DNA of 64,000 bases from Pseudevernia furfuracea. Taxonomy: Eukaryota > Ascomycota > Lecanoromycetes > Lecanorales > Parmeliaceae. A model generated the notes under the pieces. That model saw nothing but the letters and a program-made list of their open reading frames with translations. It did not search any database and was not told the origin of the DNA. Positions 44,690-58,600 of this stretch are shown piece by piece (positions within the stretch are counted from its first letter, which is position 1; every line of letters starts with the position of its first letter). Position numbers and translations under genes: made by a program. The stretch covers positions 558,001 to 622,000 of the forward strand of contig JAIUPT010000041.1 in the NCBI GenBank assembly GCA_022315425.1. The letters run 5' to 3'.

Positions 44690-46634
44690 GCTTTGCCACA
44701 TTCGTAATTTATACATGTCACCGGCATACCAAAAGCAAAAGCAATTCTTGGAAATCTCCCTCCATTTCGCCTTTGCCGTGAGACCACCAGCCCACATTTC
44801 CCTCTTGCAACATGACTTCAATCGGGCTGGGTGGCTGTGGTGGTTCCAAGCCAACGGCGTCTGAGCAGCGCATTCCCGGTAACCATGTAGTTACGCCGTT
44901 GGCCTCGACTCAAACTCCCCACCCGCCAGCACCTTTCACAGTCTCCCGAATCCGAAACCCATAGTGATTGATAGCTTTGCGGGGCGCGCCGCCCTGTTGT
45001 CCAACCCGACCGACCGGCATCGCATAGCAACTGAACCGCTCGGAACGATGATTGAGAACCGAAAACGACGGGGAAAAAAAACCGGTCAATTGATTGAAAT
45101 CTTTTTTCAACGGAAAATTAACCCCATCTATTTATTCATTCATCCATCCATCCAATCCGTCCATCCACCATCCCTCTTGTCTATCAATCAATCAATCAAT
45201 CAATCAATCAGGTTCGTCAACACGACCACTCCCACTCCCTCCTCACCACAGTCCAACCCCTACGCCCGCCCGCCCGCTCTACTAATCAATCAACCCCCCC
45301 CGCTCCTCTTCTCCATCTTCTTCTCCTTCTTTCCCCCCCTCCCCTTCTCCGCCCCCCCCCCCTCCCCAAACGCCTCCCCGCACCCCAAACTCCGCCCGAA
45401 CATCCTCCCCACGCCCTCGGTCCCCCGCTCCGACTCGCTCAGCTCCCCGTCCCGTCCCGGCGCAGGGCGTCGATGGCGCGGCAGGCGGTCCGGGTGGCGG
45501 CGTCGGCGTCGGAGGGGGTGAGGGTGGGGGCGGTGAGGGTGAAGGTGAGGGTGAGGGGGAGGGGGAGGCGAGGACGGGGGTTGTGGGGAGGGGGGTTGTA
45601 AGGGTTGGGAGGGCGGAGAGGGAGGAGGAGGGTGAGGGTGAGGGTGAGGGTGAGAGGGGTTGAGAGGGTTGGGAGGGCGGAGATGAGGAGAAGGAGGAGG
45701 AGAAGGAGGAGAAGGGGGAGGAGAGGGAGGAGGGGAGAGAGGGAGGGGGAGGGGGGTGCTTTGTTGAGGGACGGGTGATGTGGTTTTTTGGTTGATTGGA
45801 GGTGTTGGAGGTGGAGTGGTGGGGTTTGAGTCTTTGGTTTGGGGTTCGAGTCTTGGGGGTTCGAGACTGGGGGGTTTTTGAGGTGTGGGGATGGGAATGG
45901 GGATGGGAAATGGGGATGGGAATGGGGATGGGAAATGGGAATGGGGGTCTTTATTTATGTTGTTGACGTTGATAGGTTGAGTGGTTCGTTGATCGATGAT
46001 CGATAGATGATGGATGGATGGATGGATGGATAGATGGAGCTTCCTGTGGCATCCGAATTGAGTTTTTGTGGAGGACTTTTTTGGCTTGTTTTTTCCCCCC
46101 CCTCTTGGCGCAAGCTTTGCTCCTTTGTTGCTTTTTCATCTTCAAATCTCAAAACGCCCCCCCCCAGCCGGACGTTATTGCTCCCGCCAAGGTCCGAGCT
46201 TGGTTTCTGCAACCGCCTTTTGAGCTAGTGTCTACCAGCGTGTAAGACACTTCTCGCAGGTGGAAGCCTGTCAGACTTGTGTGAAGGCTCATGTCGCTGT
46301 ATCTACTACTTCCTTGATGGTCTGGGCCGGCTGCTGCGGATCATTCATCAATGGCTTCTTCCCAGTAGAGCGAGGAAAGCGTTTGTTGATGGAATTATCC
46401 CTTTGAGTAAGTAAATGGGAACGTCAAATAAAGAGAGAAGCGACTGATTTCCTCTCTAACACGTGTGCCTAGCACCGCCGGTTCTGCTAATTCGATTTAC
46501 AGATTCCGGAACGCGACATTGAAGAAACTGCAGCTCTCTGCGCCCAGTTTCCACCATTCTGCACCCCGCAACAGCTGTCGGTCCCCCCTCTCCCTCTCCC
46601 TGGGTTTGCTGGAGGCATGGATGAGACAAGCGCA
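44690..46634. repeat. Simple-sequence-rich intergenic region with pyrimidine-to-purine switch
   Basis: Contains CCAT repeats near 45141-45175, (ATCA)n at 45184-45210, a C-rich pyrimidine stretch to about 45470, then about 480 bp of G-rich purine sequence (GAGGGTGAGGGTGAGGG types, 45500-45770; GGGAATGGGGATG types, 45890-45950) and GGATG repeats near 46010-46030. No gene is supported; frames here are low-complexity artefacts. Confidence 0.65.
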
Positions 46635-47468
46635 TCAGAGCTCATCCTTCACGCCCACCAGAGCCTCAACAAGACGGAAATCCATCCCAAGCATCTGCTT
46701 GGCATTCTCCCTGATCTCGCTGAACTTATTGCAGATCGACGGTAGCCCCCGTTCAGGGCAGCCCGCCTTCTTTTCCAGATCTTCCGCTTGTTCGGCCAGC
46801 TTTTTGAGTTTGTCCACCTTTTCGGAGAGGAGGTCAAGGCGCTGGCGGGGATCTCGCAACTCGGGTGCTAGGAGTTCGGCCACGATTTGAATAATTTCTG
46901 AGCCGGTTTGCATCGTATCTAAGAAGAGGCTTTCCAGGGTAATTAGAAGGGTCCCCAGGTCGAGTTTATCATGGCCACCATTGTCTGATCCTCCTATCTT
47001 CGCAAGCAAAAGCGTGACGTCGCCTCTTAGCTGGCGCAGCCATGTGCAGTGCGCCTTCTTCTGAACAGAAGTCAGACAGCCGTGCTGGAGTTCAAATAAG
47101 TGTGCATAATCGTCGATGAAGTGAAGCTGTTCGGGGAGTACGTATTGCAGGTGCTCCTTGGTGATGTCCATGTCGGTCATGACCGAAGAGACTTCATTTT
47201 CAACCAGAGCACAAGCTTCAAGTAACAGCTGGAATGCCGCTAAATCAGCGATTGGGAACGGGGGGTTGCAGGTGAGATAAGTTGTTGTCGTAAAAGAGGT
47301 CATTGCGTCAGGTGACGCAGTCGCCTTGGTTCCTGAAAGGAATGGAAAATAGAACGCGAAACCCGCGGCCGTACTGGAGGATGAAGCTGAGATGGCCCCT
47401 GTGGATTTGGAGTACGCGATGCCCAACAACAGTGCTTGGAGCACGAGGAGGAGTCTGAAAAGACGCAT
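46635..47468 (-). CDS. Secreted protein of unknown function, 277 aa
   Basis: Single exon from ATG 47468. MRLFRLLLVLQALLLGIAYS is a clear signal peptide (the same frame extends upstream, but the ATG here gives the best N-terminus). A Ser/Thr/Ala-rich stretch follows (to about 55). The rest is predicted helical and charged, with six cysteines and repeated leucine-rich helices (LLLEACALVENEVSSV, LRDPRQRLDLLSEKVDKLKKLAEQAEDL). No family recognised. A secreted helical protein with a possible coiled coil near the C-terminus. Confidence 0.65.
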   Translation of the reverse strand: MRLFRLLLVLQALLLGIAYSKSTGAISASSSSTAAGFAFYFPFLSGTKATASPDAMTSFTTTTYLTCNPPFPIADLAAFQLLLEACALVENEVSSVMTDMDITKEHLQYVLPEQLHFIDDYAHLFELQHGCLTSVQKKAHCTWLRQLRGDVTLLLAKIGGSDNGGHDKLDLGTLLITLESLFLDTMQTGSEIIQIVAELLAPELRDPRQRLDLLSEKVDKLKKLAEQAEDLEKKAGCPERGLPSICNKFSEIRENAKQMLGMDFRLVEALVGVKDEL

Positions 47469-50400
47469 GATGAGTAGCTTTCTGTATGACTGAATTGTGG
47501 ATGGCTTGAAGGTTAGAACTGCGAAGCTCGTTGAAAAGGTGTAGCACAAGATGGGTTGTTGCAAGTGGAAGGTTCTGCATGTGTTGAGGCCAACCAGACA
47601 AAGAAAAGACCTCTGTGTGGTCTAATGTAAGCAGCCGAGACACACAACACGCTGCTTTTGCTGTTGGGGTGGATTTTCTTTCCTTCCGTTCCCCGTGAAT
47701 CAAAGCCAACCACATATTCCTGACCTTGGGGTTTTTCTGACGGATCACATCCAGCTCCGGCTCAACCTCTGCTTGGATCATTGAGTCTCGACGTCTGCAA
47801 CTGCATCTACCCCACCGATTAAGCGGTGAGGTTTGCCTTCAGGTACGCGTTGAAAAACACAGTCTCCACTCTGTGTGTCAGTCTTTTCCTGCACACCTTC
47901 AAGGGCTCGGCTCCCAGCAGACAAGCTGAAAGACCATCGGTCAAGCGTATCCGGGCCCCTAATCACTTGACTGAGTCGCGGCATCGGTCACTTCTCTGAC
48001 TGCTCCAGTGGCCCCATCTGCATTCGTGTTTGAAATACGTACGCATGAAAACGTGCTAAGCTGTTGCCTTTAGTCTTAGTATGCTCTACAGCACAGGGCG
48101 GTGGTCACCAGACTGTGGGGGGGTCGTAGTCTATGATATTGTTGGCAGATACACCGTATGCATTCGCTGAAATTGGTCCGGCCACGGCTACTATGGGAAA
48201 CATGATGCATGTGAAGAAAAAGGAAAGCACCGCAACACCATTGTACCAGCGCCATTACAACCACTAAACCAACTCCAACGTGTGAGGAGAGTCGTGAAAA
48301 CGGAGTAGATGAGTATGTGGACTCGTGGAACGGGAAACATTATTAGAGTTAATCCAACCAACACAGCCAAGACTTTTTAGTAACAACCCCCTTCGGACAG
48401 ATGACTTTCCGCGCGCTGCGCTCAACAGCAGGGTGACTGATGAGCATCCCATCAACGCCTTCGGAAAGCACATACGCATGGAGCACGATGCGGAAAAGGC
48501 TTCCCAGTTTTTCGCCTTCTTGAGTATGATTGGTATGAAAAGTGGTGCCTGCCTAATTGTCGTTTGTGCTTCGCCGAACATCAACTCCACACGATTAGCC
48601 TCGGCATCCAAGTTGGGGACGGGTGCTCCTGTGGGAAAGAAGACTCGGAGAGCTTCTCGCCGATGAAGTTGCCGGGGGTGCCAAGGGCAATGCAGGCTGC
48701 GAAGCTGCCGTCGGTTGCAGGATCCATGGTGTTCGAGGTGGGCGATGATGGATGGGGGCGTTTTGCCTAGGCTACGGGATGTTGAGGGTTGCCGTGCCAG
48801 ATGCCGCGGTGAGTCTCATCGTAGAGTGTAGGAATGGATTCCGTGGTGGGAGGGCGACTCGGTGCTCGACAAGTTTAGAGTTTGAGGCTCGTTGCGGAGA
48901 GTGGGAACGGATGCCTCGGTGGAGGGCGACTTGGTGTTTGGCACGGTTAGAGCTTGGGAGGAGTGAGAGAGGACGGATGTCCTGGATTAGCTTTTGGCAA
49001 GGAATCGCAGAGGATACAATACCGTCTATATGTGAGACAGGACGCTTCGTTATGTTTTAGAGTAGTCTAGGAGTGCTACGGAGAAAAAGAGTGATCTGTG
49101 TCACAGGCCATCACGTGACCCCGGGTTTCGACAGGGTGAAGTTCGTAGTTCGTAATTCAGCAAAACAGCTATACAGCAGTCTAAAGATGTAGCAGCCCGG
49201 ATTCCGTGACACGGACATCCATCACGCGGAGATTCAAGCTGAGCATTTTCTCGGCGAGGACTGCTTCTTCGACGAATGTTCTTGGAATTGAGACCTTACC
49301 TTGCTGGCACGGAGATTTTGAGAGGCTTGTAACATGGCAAATATTCTATGGACTGAGAGCACAGTGGGACATGTCTTGTTGCTTGAATTCGATACTATCC
49401 CGGGTATTACATTTATGGGGCTTGATGACCGGATTCACTGATCCCCACTGGCTTGAGCATTGAGCATTGAGCATATCGCCCGTGTCTTGGGAGTGGCACT
49501 GGAGAGTTCGTGGTCTTGCTGAGGGGAGATGTGGGCAAGATGCAGTATTACTCGAGGGATAGCTGGAGTATGGATCATATCAGGAGGAGGGTCCATGCAA
49601 ATTCCGTTCTTTTTCTTTCGATGCTACTCCCAAGAGATTCGTGTGGATTGAGGGGGTTAGTGTGTATGATTGCAAGCTGCAGATATGTAAGCTCCATGCT
49701 CTTAGATCTACCTACTCTCCATTTGATGACCGAGACTCGCTGATGTCAATCAAGCCCCGGTGAACAAAGGCTTCAATGGATGTTGAAGGACATACCGTCC
49801 ATGCTATTAATTTGTCGGTACATCGTAGTACAGTAGTATTTGTAATTCGTGCAAGCGTGAAAAATAAAATGCTGTTGGATGGTCATGATTCCCTTGAATT
49901 ATCGTCGGAAGCATATGCCGACTTTGCCACGGATGGATCGGCCCGTCAATCACCGGCGCTTTGACTCCCCGATCATCAATGCCTTCATATGTATGATGTA
50001 TGACCGAGCATGTTAGTCAGCGAGATATGAAATTACGTCAGATGTTTTTTTTTTTCTTTTTTTCCCTATCGCGATTCCCACCACAACAACCCGAAAATAC
50101 TAATCATATATATTTTTTTTTCCAGGCTAGAAAACTATTGGTGGTAAACATGGCATGATGTTCGGTCGGTAAGATATGAGACAATTTTGCCGACAGTTGA
50201 TAATAATAAAAGTGGATGAGTGGATGAGTGACTCTCGGCAGTGGAAGGTCAATAAGCGAGCAGGAACCCCAGTGAGTGGCGGTGTCGGTCTCCACGCAGC
50301 CACGCTCTACCTTACCTTAGGCACGCGAGAGCACATGCGGTAAAGAGGCACTGCAAGGCTACGCTAGAGAGGTTTGGGGGCAGAAACCGGCTTTGCTACA

Positions 50401-52640
50401 TGCAACTCTGGGGGGTAGGGAGTACCTTAGCGTGCTTAGTTAGCTTGGCACTTTGTCCAAGCCCCACGAATTGTGTAACTTTTCAACTCTCGCTTCAACG
50501 TTTACACGCTACAATAATGATATGCATCTCACGCACAAGCGTTATTATTCATCAAGACAAGTGATTGGTAAATGGCAATCGGATGAGCGCGAGTATTTCC
50601 GAGATAAGGCTAAGGGAAGGGGAAGTGGGGGAGGAGTGTGGGACGGGTAATAATCATAGTGATAATAGTCATAGTCATAATAGTCATAATGTGGGATACT
50701 GTGGGATACTTGTCTGACAGTGACGGAATAATACCTTAGGTGATTAGGTGGTACCGTGAGTAAGACTAACATTAGAAAGGTTGAATTTGAAGGTAGAACT
50801 AGAGTACCGTTTGACCGCTGATTCCGCTTTCTAGCCCCTATTCAAGATAGATACTCTACATTATTATCAAAATTTGTAAGGTATGATTATGATTATAATT
50901 GGTATTATGATTATGATTATAATTGGTATTATGATTATTATTATTGGTATTATTATTATTATTATTGGTATTGTGATTATTATTGTTATTATTAGGGATG
51001 ACACGAGGGCCAGTAGTGATGGAAGTATTCCTGCATTATCATTGGTGGAGAACGTGCCTTCCCCCTTACCGTTGCGCTGGATACGCTAATAAAAGATCAA
51101 AAAGGATGAGCAAAGCCACTATGCTACATTATTGGTGTCCATTCATACATTACAAGTGGAAAAGTAAACCTGTGCCGACGGTATTGATAACGGCAGACTA
51201 CTACCCGTCCTACCGTCCGACACCTAGAAAAGATATGAAAAATATGAAAATTGTGAAAAATATGAAGAATACCAGTATCTTACCTTCATCTCCTTTGACT
51301 TACTCCTGACTCTTGCATATGCTGTAAATTCGCCTACACTCGCCCCTTCAATCTACCGTAATTAGAAACTCTGCAAAACCGTCCCACCATTTCGTCGGGG
51401 ACTTCTTTTCAGAAACCTGGTTTCTTTGTCAAACCACATACATTGGTTCCATACATGATACGAATCATACGAGAGACTGCTTACTGGAGGGCAGCAGTGT
51501 CTCTCGGATGGAGGACACCGTCCCCACAGCCTCGGAGGCGACTTGCGCGCTCTTGATGCAGGTAGCCTTGCGCCTTGCAGCATTTTTGAACCTTTCGGAG
51601 GATTGCTATCCCTGTCCGTCATTAGATCCTTGAAGATCCTAGTGCACCAAAATAACCACCTGCTTTCCTAGTCTAGCCCCTCTCCCCCTGAGCCTGTAGT
51701 GCTAGCACTAATCGAGACTGCAATGTAGGACAAGACAGGGGCCAAACGCACGCTATGACTCCTTCAAGCTCCCAAACCCTTCCTCCTGAACGATCCTTTC
51801 CTCATCTGCTACACCTCCTATCACACACTAATCACTATTCTATTCCCCTTTGGGACCCATCACGCCTGCATGGCATGACCCGACGTCACTGCCGACTCGG
51901 CGGGTTCCTGCTTCTTGTCCCCTAACATCTGGTTTTCATCATGCATTTGATATGCATTTGATATTCATTTGACTACCTACGTCTGCCACTGGTACTGACG
52001 GAGAGAAGCCGGACCGTCCGCTGAAGCTTCAGGGGCTGGTGAACTGGATTACCTCGGAGCATGCGTCTTTACGAGCCTCTCAACCAAGAATATCCACAGC
52101 ATCTAGCCAAGCCTATCAGAATGACCGATGTATGCAGGGTCAAATCTGTTTCGGCCCCCTCCTCCAGGACCCACAATTAAAAATAAATTTCAAGAGATTC
52201 CTGACGGCTGCCAGTTCGCATGATAACCAAGACTTGGCTGTGTCATAGGGGGAGGGGGAAACCCCTGCCACTCCGCAGCCTGATCATGGTGGGTGGCTCA
52301 ACCGCCCCAGCACCACCAGGTTTGACTTGCAGATTCTCTTCCTGACCACTCTACGCGTCTTCTCTATCCATCTCCTTTGCACTACTCTACATGCCCATCA
52401 TTCTCTCGTTGGGGCCAAAGATAGAGATCGATTTGACCATATCTCTTGTTATCTGACACTCACACTCGTTTGGTGTTTCACAAGTTTGTTTTTAGTCTCA
52501 GAATTGTTCTCGTTGATAGCACAACTCTAAGCGGCGATTCTTTGGCCGTTGTCAGCCTACGAAGCACATTTGACTACGGGTACAGATGGCTGGTATTTGA
52601 ATCTTTGCCTCTAGCACCAGTCCCTTCGGGTGATTCCACT
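47469..52640. other. Long gene-poor region upstream of the glucan synthase
   Basis: 5.2 kb without a recognised gene. Features seen: a diverged tandem pair of about 71 bp near 48830-48970, T runs near 50046-50055 and 50112-50120, CATAGT/ATAATAGT microsatellites at 50650-50690 and a TTATTA/ATTGGTATTATGA array at 50881-50995. Open frames at 48264-48666 on both strands have no motif I can name. The right end must contain the promoter of the following gene. Confidence 0.4.
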
Positions 52641-55600
52641 ATGGACGCTGGCGGGTCTCTGTGTCGAGGCTTGTTGGTATTGCTCTTCAGCGGTGCAGCC
52701 TTCGCCCTTCGCTACGACCCACAGGAATTGTTGTATAATCTTAATACTAATGAAACCGCTACTGATCCCCTCGACTACTGGGGAGCATGGGAGAACCATA
52801 CCTTTAACCCGTCGCCCTCGAACTGGCGAATGCCCATGTACACCCTCATGCTAGATCGTTTTGCCAATGGAGATCCCACCAACGACGACGCCAACGGCAC
52901 CCAGTACGAGCATGATCTTACCCAGACCCAATTGCGCCATGGGGGTGATATATCTGGACTACAGGATAGTCTTGACTATCTACAAGGCATGGGAATAAAG
53001 GTCAGTGGTTCCCGTGGATTTTATGGATCCAGCACGTCTGCTGATACATGAGCTATAGTCCTTGTACATTGCCGGCAGTCCGCATATCAATCAGCCATGG
53101 GAGTCCGACGGCTACAGTCCTCTAGACTTGACAGTTCTCGACCATCATTTCGGCACCATCCAGCAGTGGCAAGATGCCATTACCGAAATTCATTCACGAG
53201 GCATGTACGTGGTCATGGACAACACTATGTCTACGTAAGTCACCCTAATGGCATCTCCCGGACCCTGAAGAAACATGCTTACGACCCCTTTTTAGTCTGG
53301 GCGACCTCATCGGCTTCGAAGGCTACCTCAATACATCCACCCCCTTCAATCGATTCGAGCACAACGCGCTATGGAAGTCGAGCCGAAGGTACAACGATTT
53401 TGACTTTGGAAACAATGAGTTGAGTTCCTGCGAATACCCAAGATTCTATGGGGACGACGGCCATGAGGTCTTGAACTTGACAAAAGAGCTAGTGGGATGC
53501 CGTGACAGTGAGTTCGACCAGTACGGCGAGATTGGAGCCTTCGGCAACTATCCAGAATGGCAACGTCAAATATCCAAATTCGCATACGTTCAGGACCGCT
53601 TGCGTGAGTGGCGACCGGACGTACGCGCGAAAATTGAGCACTTCGCATGTATTACTCTGGGCATGTTGGATCTTGACGGCTATCGTATGGACAAAGGCCT
53701 TATGCTAACGCTTGATGCTGTGGGCAACTGGTCAAGCTCAATACGAACGTGCGCGAAAGCACTCGGAAAAGAGAACTTCTACATATCCGGCGAAATCGTT
53801 GCAGGGAACGCCTTTGGGGCAGACTACATCGGTCGTGGCAGGACGCCCGATAACTATGTGCCCAATGTCACCCAAGCTGCGACCATGACCAACGCTTCTG
53901 AGAACGACAAGTACTTTATTCGTGATGTAGGCCAGAACGCGTTTGATGGCGCAGCATTTCATTATACGGTCTATCGCTTCTTGAGTCGATTATTGGGGTA
54001 CGTTGAACCTTCTTCCCGGTAACCATCAATCACTAACATTGTGCCAAGTATGGATGGTTCCTTCGCAGCCCAAGGAGACCCACCCGTGGATTGGATCGCT
54101 TTCTGGAACAGCCTTCTGCAAACAAATGATATGCAAAATGCATACACGGGAAAGTTCGACCCAAGGCACATGTTTGGAGTCACTAATCAGGATGTGTTCC
54201 GCTGGCCAGGCATCGGAGGCGGTACACAGAAACAGTTGCTGGGCTTTTACCTCACCACGTTACTCCTGCCTGGGATTCCGACCTTGTACTGGGGCGAAGA
54301 GCAGAATTTCTACGTCCTGGACAGCACTGCAGCTAACTATGTCTTCGGAAGATCTCCAATGACTTCAGCACAAGCATGGTGGATGCACGGTTGCTACAAA
54401 GTTGGAAATAACAAATATTATGACTTCCCCTCGGATGCCCTCATTTACGGATGCGAAGACAATAGTATTCCTCTAGATCATCGAGATCCTTCAGCTGCGA
54501 TTCGAAATATCGTGAAGGCTACTTTTCAGATGCGGGAGAATTATCCCATACTCAACGATGGCTTTCATCTTGCTCAGCTCTCCAAGCAGACTCATGACGT
54601 TTATCTACCAGGAAGCCAAGGGCCTGGGGACAAGAGAACTCCTACGGAGATAGGTTTGTGGAGCTACAAACGAGGAAACTTCAAAGGCGTTCAAAATATA
54701 AATCAGACGGCGTGGCTGGTGTACATGAACGAGCAAGTCAATACGACTTACACATTCGCTTGCTCCGATCCGAGTTCTGCTCTGCTGGCACCTTTCCCGA
54801 TTGGGACGGTCGTAAAGAACTTGTATTTTCCGTATGAGGAATATACACTGGAGCGTTCTACAGCCTATATTGGTAAGTTAGAGTCAGGAAAATCACCTGT
54901 CATACGTACCTTGTCGCTGGCTTGCAACGAACTTAACCAATTCTTTCGTCAACGACTTAATCTTTTGGTATCTTTACACATACTACTTGCGTTTGCTAAC
55001 GTTGCTTTGAAAGATAACGATACCACTCAGCCATTTGCCGGCTGCCTTCCTCAGATAAGCTTTACTCCCTGGGGCTTCAAAGCGTTCCTCCCAAAAGATG
55101 AAATCATAGCTCCTGGGCCAGTCATCACCAAGTTCCTCCCAGGGCACGACTTTCGTATGACTTCTACGGAAACGGTGCCATTCGAGATCCATTTCTCGCA
55201 GCCGATGGATTGTGACCAAATCACCAACACGATTCAGTTCAACTCCACCACTGCGACTGGTGAGGTGGCGCAAGTCGACACGAGTAGTGTGCAGTGCACC
55301 AACGTATCTACTCTTGATGCAGACCACTCTCCATGGTGTGGGGCGGTGGATACGACTTTCATTTATGCAGCCAACATGGTCAACGTTTCTGATGGAATCC
55401 ATCAAATTAGCGTCAATAACATCACTTCTGCTAATGGGACCGCGTCTACAGGAGTAAGTCAAACTTTGGCGGGATCTGACATGCATTTACTAATCTTCGA
55501 CTCCAGAGTTTCGATCATTTCTTGCTCCGCATTGGTCGGGATGATAACCCAATGGTCTTCGTGGGTTCCGCAAACTACAGTTCAAGCTTGCTTTCGTTGA

Positions 55601-58600
55601 GTAGCAAGAACAACTTCACCATCTCGCACAGAGCATCTGGCGCTGATCAATTCCGTTACTCCTTGAACTTTGGCACCACGTACAGCGACTGGCAACCGTA
55701 TGGGAACGGTGGAAATACCACGATTGGCCCCAAGGTATGGTCAGGAACGAAGCTCCAGGAGTGGATAGGGGAGCATGTCATTGTTCAGTACTGGAGTCGT
55801 TTGGCTGGCAGCAGTGATCATTGGCAAGAGGGCGATATCGACCAACCCTTCAATGCCACGCGGCGCTTCCCTCACTTGTTTCTGCACGGCACTTTCAACC
55901 AGTACGGCTTTGATGCTGGCCTTCCCAATGAAATGACACAAGACAAAGACGGTCTATGGAGGTTCAACTTTATGGCCGAATGGCCTTCTAACATATCACT
56001 CAATGTGTGGGGAATGAATCCAGACGGCCAGCCAGACCAAACCAGGAATTACGGTGATATCGATGGAGATTTTGTACTGGATCGAATCCCTCCACTTTCC
56101 CTCATTCAAAACCAAATCAACATTACTGAGGCTCCATCGTCACCGTATCTGGTTAACCAAATTGTACTCAACGACGGCAGTATGCGGTATGAACTCGTAG
56201 GTGTAGGTAATCGGTGGTCGCAGCTGGCTCTCTACATCTTGCTTTGGATCATTCCAATCCTCACCGGAGCGACTGGTGTCTACATTTTTATCAAATCATT
56301 TTATCGCGTCAAGTTCAACGAGATAGGAGTCATGGAAGAAAAGAGCATGGTCCCATTGGCCGTTCGACGCAAGTTTAAGCCGTTGGTAAACTTGAAGTTT
56401 GGAAAATCAAGCCAGTACGTTGAGCAGCCTCAATGTGCTTCCGCCATGGCTTCCAGAGAGCTTCTTCCCATACCCAACACACCCGGCCAGGTCGAGGCTC
56501 CGCCAGCATTCCCCACCGATGAAAATAGGCGAACCGTACTCATCGCGACCATGGAGTATGATATCGAAGACTGGGGTCTCAAGGTCAAAATTGGAGGTCT
56601 CGGTGTCATGGCGCAGTTGATGGGGAAGAACCTAGCTCACCAAAATCTCATCTGGGTTGTGCCATGCGTTGGTGGTCTCGAGTTCCCAACTGATACCGTA
56701 GGAGATCCTATCATCATTCATATTTTAGGTACGGCATACGAAGTTCAGGTCCAATACCACGTTCTCCGCAACATCACCTACGTCCTCCTCGATGCTCCGA
56801 TTTTCCGACAACAGACGAAATCAGAGCCGTATCCGCCTCGCATGGACGATTTGGACAGCGCTGTTTACTATTCGGCTTGGAACTCTTGCATCGCTGAAAC
56901 GATTCGACGATTTCCGATTGATTTGTATCACATTAACGACTACCACGGAGCAGTTGCGCCGTTACATCTTCTACCCGAAGTCATTCCTTGTGTGCTTTCA
57001 TTACACAATGCAGAATTTCAGGGGTTGTGGCCAATGCGAAATCAAGCGGAACGTGAAGAGGTGTGTGCGGTGTACGATCTTGATCCGGCTGTCGTACAGA
57101 AATACGTACAATTCGGAGAAGTCTTCAATCTCTTGCATGCCGCGGCCAGTTACCTGCGCGTTCATCAAAACGGTTTCGGAGCAGTCGGGGTCTCGGCCAA
57201 GTACGGGAAGCGCTCTTTTGCTCGATACCCCATCCTCTGGGGTATCAAAGAAGTCGGGTCTCTTCCTAATCCTGACCCCACGGATACTGCACCGTGGAAC
57301 AAGGAACAGGTCAAGACTGACACCATTGTCATCGACCAAGAGCTTGAAACTGCCAAGCCAGATTTGAAACGGCAGGCGCAGGAATGGGCTGGATTGAAGC
57401 AGGACCCAAGTGCAGATCTCTTTGTCTTCGTGGGTCGATGGTCCCAACAGAAGGGTGTCGACTTGATAGCTGATTGTTTTCCTTCCGTCATGGAGAACAA
57501 CCCCCAAGTGCAACTGATCTGTGTAGGGCCGGTCATCGATTTGTACGGCAAGTTTGCCGCCATCAAGTTGGCTCGAATGATGGAGGTCTACCCAGGGCGA
57601 GTCTTTTCGAAACCAGAGTTCACGGCCCTACCACCGTACATCTTTAGTGGGGCTGATTTCGCCTTGATGCCATCTCGAGATGAACCTTTTGGCCTAGTAG
57701 CTGTGGAGTTCGGCCGCAAAGGTGCATTGTGCGTGGGAGCCAGAGTTGGAGGATTAGGGCAGATGCCTGGCTGGTGGTTTACAATTGAGTCAACAACGAC
57801 GAAACATCTCATACAGCAGTTCAAGATCGCTATCCAAGGTGCGTTGTCATCAAAACCAGATGTTCGTGCTATCATGAGGGCCCGCGCTGCAAAGCAACGA
57901 TTTCCAGTTGCACAGTGGGTCGAGGATCTTGAAAAACTCCAATCTACCGCCATCGATATTGTCCACAAGAAAGAAGCGAAGAGTGCTCGACAGAGCCGCT
58001 TCAATACCCCAGGCAACAGCACTCCTACACAATCACGACGCCCAACTCCTGGGCAATCCCGAAATCCTTCCAGAGCTCCCAGTCCAATTCGAGGCCGGTC
58101 GAGGACCCCAGCGCACTCCCGAAGCGCTAGCCGGAATGTCAGTAGAGCTGGTAGTCCAGTCAGGGCAGAATCCCCTCCTCCGTTACCTAATGGGGGCCTT
58201 GGCCACAAGTATGGACCAGGTCATCGGAAGAAGCTGCGCAGAAAGCGTGGTAGTGGTGTCCCGAGCATTGCCCCTGTATCTGAGTTCGAAGATGATTCTA
58301 GCGCTGACGAAGAGGTTTCAAGGACACCTCGGCGGTTGTCAAGGAACCGCATGTCAGATTTTAACCCCCTTCAGATGATAACATCCAACGTGCCTCTTCC
58401 GAATGCACCTTATGCCCCCTCTGGTCTCTCTACACCTCAGAGACACTCTATGATAGGCACTCCACTGGCCGAAGATTGGCTAGCTGACTCACCGCGTCTG
58501 ACCAAGAATCCTAACATCTCATTGTTGAGCTTGCCCAATGTCAAAGGTGAGGACACTGGCAAGAAGTCTGATTACAAGCTGGAGCACGTCAGCCCTTTCT

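Noticed and set aside
44964..45521. 185-codon open frame rich in Ser, Pro and Arg
   Set aside because: It lies in simple-sequence DNA (CCAT, ATCA and C-rich tracts); the protein is low complexity and no homology-like motif is seen.
48264..48666. Overlapping 113-115 codon open frames on both strands
   Set aside because: Neither has a recognisable motif, signal peptide or splice partner. One could be real, but I cannot support it.
54873..55013. Possible premature end of the glucan synthase where the frame reads through intron-like sequence
   Set aside because: A 141-bp intron with GTAAGT donor, TGCTAAC branch point and AAAG acceptor restores the conserved frame (AYIG to DNDTTQPF).
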